Shown here piece after piece: positions 59,001-64,000 of a stretch of DNA of 64,000 nt. The notes under the pieces are model-generated. The model did no database searches, was not told where the DNA came from, and saw nothing but the letters and a program-made list of their open reading frames with translations. Each line of letters opens with the position of its first letter. Positions within the stretch are counted from its first letter, which is position 1. The DNA lies in the NCBI RefSeq assembly GCF_030548175.1, contig NZ_JAUORX010000009.1, forward strand, positions 20,819-84,818. Direction: 5' to 3'. Source of the DNA: Cognatishimia sp. 1_MG-2023. Lineage in GTDB: Bacteria; Pseudomonadota; Alphaproteobacteria; Rhodobacterales; Rhodobacteraceae. The position numbers and the translations under genes are program-made.

Positions 59001-61327
59001 GTCGCTGTATTCAATACAGTTCCAGCCAAGATATCTGCGGCAGAAAGGATGTAACTCGCGGTACAGCTTTGCGTGCTGCCCACCGCAAATGGTGTGGCAA
59101 AACACGTAAACGTTCCAATTTTATCGTCGGTGATTTCAATTTCCGTGACACCATTTACTGTCGATGAAAACTCAACGTTGCCGCTGTTTGTGACATCAAA
59201 TCTATATGTCACCGTTTCCCCTTGCTGGAACTCAGCCGCTGTCAGAACTGGCGCTGTTTTCACAAGGCTAAGTGCGGGTTGTTGCTGTGCAGGAACGGTT
59301 ACGCTGTCAGAATTTGAATCAATAGAATTTGGGGTTGGACCTGCCTGCGTCGCCGCTGCGCTAGCGATGTTTGTTACACCTCCAGCGTTCAAATCGTCTT
59401 GATCAGTCTGATAGGTTGCCGACGTACAGGTAACTGTTTGATCGGGCGCAATCTTCGGGGCGGTACAAGACACTGCCACTTTATCATCGGTCACGGTTGG
59501 CGCCAACAAGGTTACATTACCGGTGTTAGTCAGATCGTATTCGTAACTCAGCCCAACATTAACAGCCGAAAAATTGCTGGGCGAAGCCAATGCGAGGCGT
59601 TTAGTCAACTCCAGCCCCGTTGTTTGAACCGCCTCTACCGTTGCGGTGTCAGAATCTGAAGCTGTTAGCGCACCAACAGTGATCTCTGCTGAAGCCGTAT
59701 TCTCAACGGAACCATCATCCACGTCTGATTGCATAACATCATAGGTAGCCGAACAAATTACTGAATTTCCCGGAGCCACGGGCCCAGTCGGACAAGTTGC
59801 CCCCCCTGTCAAAACATCCGTAACGGTCGGCGGTGCAGGGAACGTCACCGTACCCGTGTTTCTAATTTCAATTTGGTAGGTCAGAACATCATCTTCGGCA
59901 TCGTAGTCGGCTGTCAGCGCTGTTTTGATCAACTCCATATCCAGCGTAGGCGTACCCGGCAGGCTAACCAAATCACTTGTATCAGTAACAGTTGCACCAC
60001 TCGGTGCACGCGCGGAAACAGAGGCTGTGTTATCCAGTGTATTTGCTACATTGGCCGCAAAATCATCAACGTCACTTTGTTGAACGGTATAAGTGCCATT
60101 ACACACAAAAGAGTCTGTCGGTGCCAAATCAGGAACGGGGCAATACAGCCCTGGGATCAACGGATCAGATACAGAGACTGCACTCAAAGTGACGTTGCCG
60201 CGGTTTGTGATTTCAAACCGGTATGGCACTGTCGTATTAACAGCCCCAAAGCTTGTGGCCGTTGTGGTTTTCTCGATCTCAACAATTGGATTGGCGGCCG
60301 GGCCGGTGACTGTCACAGTATCAGTCAGCTCTCCAAGTTCACCGAAATCTGGCGTTCCCACTGCGCTCGCGATATTGGTAACTTGCCCAGCATTGACATC
60401 TTCTTGCGTGACTTCGTACGTTGCCTGACAGGTTGCAAACTCAGCGACACCGCCCGGGCTCGTGTCAAAGATAACTGTCTTATCACAGGATACGCTGCCG
60501 ATTTTATCATCATTAACCGACAGCTGACGGATTGGAACCGAACCAATGTTTGTCACCACAAAGCTATATGTGATTTCTTCGCCAACAGCGGAAAATGTTG
60601 GACGGTCTGCAGTTTTTTCTAAGGTGTAACCCGGTGCAACGGTGATGATTTCAGGATTGGTTAACGAATTACCGCGACGAAAATCCCAATAGTTATCATT
60701 GGGATCGCGGTCAAAAACCTGAGTGGTAGTTTGCCCGGTGGTCAAAATGTTGTTGAGCAAAGACGCATTCGTCGAGCTAAACCATCCTGTGTCAAAAGTG
60801 CCGTTCCCGAAACCAGTTCCCATCCCAAAGCTTTGGGTGCCGGTTGTATCTGTGGCTTCCGTTGGAAGACCGGACCAGCTCCCAATGTTGAAGCCATTCA
60901 ACACCAGAGAAATGTCGTTTTCATCAAAACCGCCTGGCTGCGTATCCCCATCAAACGCCGTAAAGCGGATGTGAACTTCTTGAAGGCCACCTCCGAAGTA
61001 ATCGGAGCAAGACGAAAAGCCACAATCTAAAGTAAGCGGGTCATTTATGGTAAAGGGGTTTCCGCGGAACCGCCTTGGGTTACCGTTGTTTTGAAACCCA
61101 CGGAATGCACCATTTGGATTAGAAAATTGGTAATACAGGTTGCCGTTGTTACCCACTAAAACAAATGCGACCCCGCCCGCTTCTGGATAATCGCTCGGCA
61201 ATTGAAGGTTTGTTCCGGGGACCGTTGTTGTAAAGGGCGTGGCATGTGCCGGAACACACAACCCAAACAAGAAAAAAGCCAGTGCGCTAAGCAATTTCAA
61301 TTTATTAGGAAATGAAAAAAAGCACAT
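47054..61327 (-). CDS. Giant secreted DUF11-like repeat protein
   Basis: One uninterrupted frame of 4,757 codons, roughly 490 kDa. Order from the N-terminus: signal peptide (MCFFSFPNKLKLL ... PAHA); a unique domain of about 200 residues with cysteines; 33 modules of roughly 110-140 residues with the pattern (P)xLxxxKT...GxxxxYxFxVxNTGNxTL...DxxxG...NxA; a thrombospondin-3-like calcium segment (DTDRDGAPDHLESATEDRD); a jelly-roll-like domain; one canonical DUF11 domain; an SdrD B-like domain (GKVFDDRNGSGYQDD); and a basic C-terminal roughly 90 residues with OmpA-like spacing. The start at 61327 has GGTGAG upstream; the longer GTG frame does not. No sortase motif or RTX type I signal was seen. 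It overlaps the barrel gene, implying one operon. Probable surface adhesin or stalk; function is inferred. Confidence 0.9.
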   Translation of the reverse strand: MCFFSFPNKLKLLSALAFFLFGLCVPAHATPFTTTVPGTNLQLPSDYPEAGGVAFVLVGNNGNLYYQFSNPNGAFRGFQNNGNPRRFRGNPFTINDPLTLDCGFSSCSDYFGGGLQEVHIRFTAFDGDTQPGGFDENDISLVLNGFNIGSWSGLPTEATDTTGTQSFGMGTGFGNGTFDTGWFSSTNASLLNNILTTGQTTTQVFDRDPNDNYWDFRRGNSLTNPEIITVAPGYTLEKTADRPTFSAVGEEITYSFVVTNIGSVPIRQLSVNDDKIGSVSCDKTVIFDTSPGGVAEFATCQATYEVTQEDVNAGQVTNIASAVGTPDFGELGELTDTVTVTGPAANPIVEIEKTTTATSFGAVNTTVPYRFEITNRGNVTLSAVSVSDPLIPGLYCPVPDLAPTDSFVCNGTYTVQQSDVDDFAANVANTLDNTASVSARAPSGATVTDTSDLVSLPGTPTLDMELIKTALTADYDAEDDVLTYQIEIRNTGTVTFPAPPTVTDVLTGGATCPTGPVAPGNSVICSATYDVMQSDVDDGSVENTASAEITVGALTASDSDTATVEAVQTTGLELTKRLALASPSNFSAVNVGLSYEYDLTNTGNVTLLAPTVTDDKVAVSCTAPKIAPDQTVTCTSATYQTDQDDLNAGGVTNIASAAATQAGPTPNSIDSNSDSVTVPAQQQPALSLVKTAPVLTAAEFQQGETVTYRFDVTNSGNVEFSSTVNGVTEIEITDDKIGTFTCFATPFAVGSTQSCTASYILSAADILAGTVLNTATASGGATTSAQVSATIAPALNPAISLEKSAITASVAATSDSINYSFLVTNSGNTQILLPAQPISINDGLLDSAADCSAQPSPFDPGDSFVCTGTRTGVSQTELDAGQVDNSATASFSFTNNSTTISVTSDASEATVPVVASPSMVFTKSGPAQFNAVNQTLNYTFNVVNDGNVTLSSVTITDPLIPALSCTLTDIAPGLSDSCTGSYSVQQSDIDLEQILNTATATAQPTQGAQFSETDGATSNVDPAVPSQTATLEKTASRSEFTTVGEQITYTMTVENTGTQTLTNLTVTDALDAGYTCNIASLAPGLTDETCTFVYTVDQGDIDAGQVVNNASLTSADIATQTDSVIVTGPTRSATFDFEKRASGDYTAVGDSVDYVFALENTGNVTLTNVTVTDAFFGSPINCVISSLAPGVTDTTSCTASYTIQQADIDAGSLSNTATATVTAPSGVTAPVSQDSSVTVNGPTESVVLSVVKSFDDGVFTTAAETEDYTFVVSNNGNVTLTGLTINDADLGFTCPLPDLVPGASTSLCADGITSLAATKSLTQADVDVSSYTNTVIVTGESSGLSTAVEAEDEVTIVGPAPAPMISLNKVETFGTTFDAVGQMLTYDYIITNTGNITITADITVTDDRIPDIDCPVLPLAGIPPLGTYTCTGEYEVTQLDLDAGQVVNIASATVTQPIVPQNPGDDPFVVVDSGNATETILASQLPALMLDKRVKSTSPASYSDPLNEVVFEYLVSNSGNVTTTADITIDDDKIPGILTCTTAPLAPGASVLCEQIFVATQDDVDAGFVTNIATADTVFDSSAVQSNTDSVTINSIQAPELGIVKTFVATDSPNNFNPGDELSYTIVVTNTGNVTIDGPITLTDNLSVPSCPALVDNELVPGETLNCTATHFVTDEDIDLGSATNVVFATGSFDGNPVQSPSDNAVYPADSSPALQLTKEALATNVPFDDTTDVITYRYTVTNTGNVALSGAISIEDDVMGTLACRPAAGGGFASLATMESHVCEHDYTITQLDLDRGFVTNNATANTVYAPRGPATAVVSPNAAETVLATEDPELTVSKAMTTLGIVTASAGDDLEYTIEAENTGNQTIAGVSISDPLVPSLTCNVIAVGGASSSAPANVVLEPGETLQCVGDYTVTQDDIDAQTLTNTATATGTDPQGVTISDSDTIAQPLDNPVTTMTVLKELFPAPTGAQAFTDPGQILTFVISVENTGNITLQSATVTDDRLVTPASCTIGPIEPGEIDDSCEFEYVVTQDDVDETNTDGSSLFGGFTNTANVTAVPNNTDLDPIDGSDDVFVRGPPQEPLISLIKESETTEITTWNQRIVYTYTIANTGNTTLFEAPEIDDDKIGIFTCEGIPAAGLSPTEFYQCEAEYFVTHEDLDAGGVTNVAVASSSELPDDATDTLTIDAERSPSVSITKTPSVTEDVAEGETVTYTYVVTNTGNVTLSNVAVSDAHVSAGGTSALTIEGDSLSTDINEIGTSVDSSGDGIWTTLRAGDAVTFTADYVVTQDDIDEQITLTNTATVQADAPGGETANDEADASVTVEDKAPSLEVTKTANATALTDPAVVGQTVTFTINVENSGNQTLDEPTLTDTLTDANGDALTLTDGPDYASGDTNNNDLLDVDETWIYSASFDLDQQAIDAGGVNNTVTATALDPQDEQVTDTLDTPVQVAIARDPQIAVVKTSVANDGGDGRLDVDDTINYTYVVSNVGNTTLFDIAVSETSFSGSGGTPTPGSPSGGADIDGEADGNDLEVGSGTITLTASYAITQDDLDAGLVTNQATASAIDPEGDTVSDLSDDSSTADGENDPTETPLGSDPGLVLEKRGDTSALSTPPVAGETLTFLFTARNTGNVTLTAPTFVDTLTDADGGALALSTQPALTGGDTNNDGFLDVGETWSFEAAYVLEQGALDTGGVENTATATSQDPDGNNVSDVSDDDAGASDSSGDSDATNDPTSVEFSQTSAMEVRKRADLTDPAVDDEITFTIEVENTGNQTLTNVTVADLQTSAAGQVALTTSDETLLTDAGNATGDSVDAADDGSWDTLSPGDVVTFTATYLVTQEDIDGQVALENTATAIATPLNGGSDITAEDTLTVGLEDANAALEVIKTLDASGLSSPPAVGETVPFTITVENKGNQTLTDVVLTDVLRRADGTVLTVDAPVLEAGDAGVSGTLEVDETWSFAVEHVLTQEDIDSGGINNQVFVTAQSPADTAVTDVSDDGDDTNGSASPTALPLPAEPGIEAVKTVTSGVAELGETIEFSITVENTGNVTLSNVGIASDTLTRADGTVLALNNSPVFMGASLGSAAGTLVPEEIATYTATYTLVQADIDAGGIRNSATATGTVPSGGVITDQSDDNDDADGNTSSDPTKFDIEAAPAIALTKALAGSAPATFDTVGQSLEYVFTVENTGNITLTDQVFVSDPLISDAGGLIVCDAMPAGGLLPEAELVCRGTYEVTQEDIDKGQIENSATANSGLVETTEPATATIMAQQNPALAFEKTAPEVASEAFVTGAELSFTFTTRNVGNTTITEPIVVNDTLIAAEGITCPVFPAEGIAPNGSYVCTGIYEVSATDVDLGSVTNIASGTSDDVTSPIDSATIPDDGTPLLSIEKTADVSSFDSVGDELTFTFTVTNAGTRAFARDVVVTDTLLGDVTCFAPTSSDPDFAPGEIATCEAVLTVDQDQLDAGFVFNEAYASTEFGADDTQVLSPPDSVRVDAERSPEISLEKSVATLPVTSVDQVLTYSLIATNVGNQTLSSVEIKDEMLSGFTCTAASLAPDENLTCSGTYTVTQGDIDAGSLVNTAMTSAITPQGQSIDAEDSITVDMPAPAPLMELTKTAVPSTFGQVGSTLTYLFAVENQGNVTLSNLVVTDAMDSTYSCQIASLVPGTTDTTCALSIEVTQDMMDAGEVVNTAFVTGSDPFDTQAQDSDEITTPGPTQIASMEATKVVLPGAAVLGQPVAFQLSVENTGNVTLDSVGVTDTMTTATGTSVTLDAPFALVASSDADQDGALDVGETWVYNAQVTLTQEMLNDGGLENTVTVKADDPNLALVVDTSDDGLDNDGNSADDATLFDIPSEPALAVTKRVTSENTRVGDEVVFVIEALNTGNVDLSDLSVSDTMTSATGTAIAVTPAAVDVPDTLSPGEIATWEVRHVLTQDDIDAGGLVNRAIVTGTPPEGAPVSDMSADDDLSDGNLEDDPTLLSITPTPMLEVIKTVEEIGTAVGETVAFQVTVANTGNVSLTGVSLSDETINLNGDNPRNPTPIFVEASGEPASPEGVLQPGEVATYTVSVDLTLEDIDAGGVSNSVTVTATTPTDASIVDQSDDDGNGDSDPTIASVSALPSFEVTKTLVETSILFPTIERAVFDVMVTNTGNLTQTGISVVDDLESFLAPAELLHDTYPIELMVTGFTAASVNANYDGAVQTQTILGDPTLAPGAVGTVRISFVYASTNGYPTSPNVGSVTSDQLSTPTTAQADLTSEDTDRDGAPDHLESATEDRDGDGIPDREDYDPTGYFYCEEDGRILSGGNVTVTGGGFSQSGVGTTGPITIVQGGSSGFYQFFVTAPGTYTLGLSYPSSGTASTGRTSLGVLDATSLLPSNPASIGSSEFGSTGVLADSSAGANLFYTSFDIEAGDPFVLNNNIPLMNCSTARDVIATKTADRRTVVFGDTINYTLTFQNSSPFDYLGATVYDQLPAGLVYTPGSALVSGIPIEPTIVGGRLSWPVDLLPNGSVTITVAARVVSRGTFGSLTNQTWLENAFGREVSNRATATVRIQPEAIFDCSDVIGKVFDDRNGSGYQDDFSDPSKHEPGIAGVKLVTVDGKIITTDEHGRFSVPCAALPRKIGSNFQLKLDTRSLPSGYRVTTENPRNIRVTAGKVAKLNFGAAISQVITIDLTAKAFVTGKTTISQGLETSMTRLLEKIAEKPTTLRVNYVLTNGETPAEAQARLRVLQRTIQRRWRKIGTYQLKIERSINRTK
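48620..60630 (-). repeat. 33 tandem DUF11-like protein modules in two classes
   Basis: Protein-level tandem repeats inside the giant gene, counted by eye from the recurring NTGN-type core. Modules 1-17 (about 60,630-54,760) and 25-29 (about 51,860-50,165) each carry two cysteines flanking a PG segment. Modules 18-24 (about 54,760-51,860) and 30-33 (about 50,165-48,620) lack cysteine, and many have an acidic DxNxDxxxDxxE-like loop before the last strands. DNA of neighbouring modules is diverged, so these are not recent nucleotide duplications. Confidence 0.8.
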
Positions 61328-61800
61328 AACGCTCACCACTGAAAAATATTGAGGCAATTTAATTTCAGCCACCTCAAATCAAAAAATCTACGATTTGATA
61401 TGACACTCATGAGCTCGTTGAAAATAGAGGGAAATATTTTTGTTTGAAATCAGAAAGGAAATACGTGTAATCGCCTAGCGAGTGCGGCAAAATTACATCA
61501 TTGCTTTATAAATAGTGATTACTTTCAGAATGTTAAGTATCAAAATGAGTATTGAGACTCCACTGAAACTTGACCGTAGAACTCTATTTCAACAGTAAAG
61601 TAATTGCACGATAATCGTTACAACAAGCACGCTCAACTCACCCCATCAGCGCAAAAATCCGCGCAAAAATAGTGCCAAACGCGCTTTGCTATCAAGGTGA
61701 CAACGATCAATTGGAACAGAATAAGAACGGATCGCGAAAATTGAATCACACACACGCAAAGATAGAGTAACTTGGCATTCCAATTACAGAAACTTACCCA
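61328..61800. promoter_or_regulatory. AT-rich leader of the giant gene with an inverted repeat
   Basis: No gene was found in this stretch. It is AT-rich relative to the rest of the window and should contain the promoter of the giant gene. Perfect 7-bp arms TCAAATC (61374-61380) and GATTTGA (61392-61398) with an 11-base spacer lie about 47-71 bases upstream of the ATG and could be an operator or a leader hairpin. No recognisable regulator lies nearby. Confidence 0.4.
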
Positions 61801-61819
61801 CTTTCCCAAATAATCGCCC

Positions 61820-62038
61820 AGCAAGCCGCTTCTTTCCGGCTTCCATGAAGTCCTTTGACCATTTGTAATAGATACCCTGTGATATCCCTTCACGGCGACA
61901 CAGTTCAGCAATGCTCTCTTCGCCACTCAGCCCATCCAGCACGATCCGGATCTTCTCTTCGGATGAATAATGTTTACGGGTAGCCCGCTTGATGTCTTTG
62001 ACGATCTTCTCGCCCGGGCTCTTCGTTGTCTTTCTCAT
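61820..62038 (-). pseudogene. Truncated IS3-type transposase orfA remnant
   Basis: The N-terminal roughly 73 codons of a second transposase orfA, different from the one at 43,179. It reads MRKTTKSPGEKIVKDIKR, then an HTH with EKIRIVLDGLSGEESIAELCRREGISQGIYYKWSKDFMEAGKKRLAG, after which homology stops abruptly and an unrelated tail leads to a stop at 61,784. The remainder of the element is gone. It marks a breakpoint near the right side of the island. Confidence 0.8.
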
Positions 62039-62131
62039 CGTCCACTCCTCAGTGGCTGCGATGAGCAACAAACCCTCTCTTAGCAAATACCCCTATTTGG
62101 CCCCATAGGCGCTGACGTCGAACACCCAGAC

Positions 62132-63908
<1,777 letters not shown>

Positions 63909-63962
63909 ACAGGGGTAGTAAATGATCATCGTAGAGAGAATATGATCTTTAGTCGTTTATTA

Positions 63963-64000
63963 GGTTTGGCGATGCCCTACTCTCCCACACCTTAAGATGC
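63963..64000 (-). rRNA. rrf: 5S ribosomal RNA, 3' end (partial)
   Basis: The last roughly 38 bases of 5S rRNA on the minus strand, identified by GTGGGAGAGTAGG and the closing GCCAAACC. The rest lies beyond the window. With the adjacent tRNA-fMet it shows that an rRNA operon ends here, reading toward the island. Confidence 0.85.

Noticed and set aside
59873..60622. A 249-codon plus-strand open frame within the giant gene
   Set aside because: It is antisense to DUF11-like modules and rich in Arg, Cys and His, a typical shadow composition.
48620..60630. Possible CRISPR or nucleotide tandem-repeat array
   Set aside because: The periodicity is at the protein level with diverged DNA. No short identical repeats with spacers were seen here or elsewhere in the window.
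47054..61327. RTX/type I-secreted adhesin
   Set aside because: The protein has an N-terminal Sec signal, no GGxGxDxxx nonapeptide arrays at the C-terminus and no type I secretion genes nearby.

Overview
The window looks like a chromosomal segment of a marine-type alphaproteobacterium of the Rhodobacterales (Roseobacter group). The evidence is the order pdxJ-acpS-lepB-rnc-era-recO, an F0 operon with paired b and b' subunits, a methylsuccinyl-CoA dehydrogenase, aerobic-type cob genes, and a 5S rRNA followed by tRNA-fMet at the end of an rRNA operon. Taxonomy is inferred from gene content only.

Region 1 (1-5,400) is a transport and catabolism unit. A partial isopropylmalate/tartrate-type dehydrogenase is divergent from a tripartite tricarboxylate transporter (tctC-tctB-tctA). 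That operon continues, by stop/start overlaps, into a small ABM-fold protein and a metallo-beta-lactamase-fold lactonase-like hydrolase. A palindrome sits in the shared promoter region. Region 2 (5,540-9,350) holds a small winged-helix protein, a membrane protein, methylsuccinyl-CoA dehydrogenase (ethylmalonyl-CoA pathway), a TetR regulator and a META-domain lipoprotein.

Region 3 (9,330-20,030, minus strand) is core housekeeping: rpoZ, a bifunctional (p)ppGpp enzyme, a DUF2062 protein, pdxJ, a LysE exporter, acpS, lepB, rnc, era, DUF1491 and recO, with folK upstream. It is interrupted by one oppositely oriented SUKH-like gene. Region 4 (20,195-39,380) is mixed: NYN-domain protein, ispH, rnhA, a TRIC-like channel, a glycosyltransferase, fmt with two peptide deformylase genes (one lacking catalytic residues), PatB-type and LysN-type PLP enzymes, a glutathionyl-hydroquinone-reductase-like GST, two cobalamin genes, a lytic transglycosylase, smc, a GNAT protein and a FadR-type regulator. 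Region 5 (39,448-42,070) is the atpI-B-E-F'-F operon.

Region 6 (about 42,100-63,830) is an accessory island between the atp operon and the tRNA-fMet/5S end of an rRNA operon. A 3'-truncated IS3-family element lies at one side. A 5'-part of another IS3-type orfA and a decayed large serine recombinase lie at the other. Between them are two overlapping genes: a 14.3-kb gene for a roughly 4,757-residue secreted repeat protein with 33 DUF11-like modules, and a gene for a large outer-membrane beta-barrel protein. This pair is the most unusual content of the window. I propose that it is a surface display or adhesion system in which the barrel anchors or exports the giant protein. That role is inference; the architecture is read directly from the sequence.
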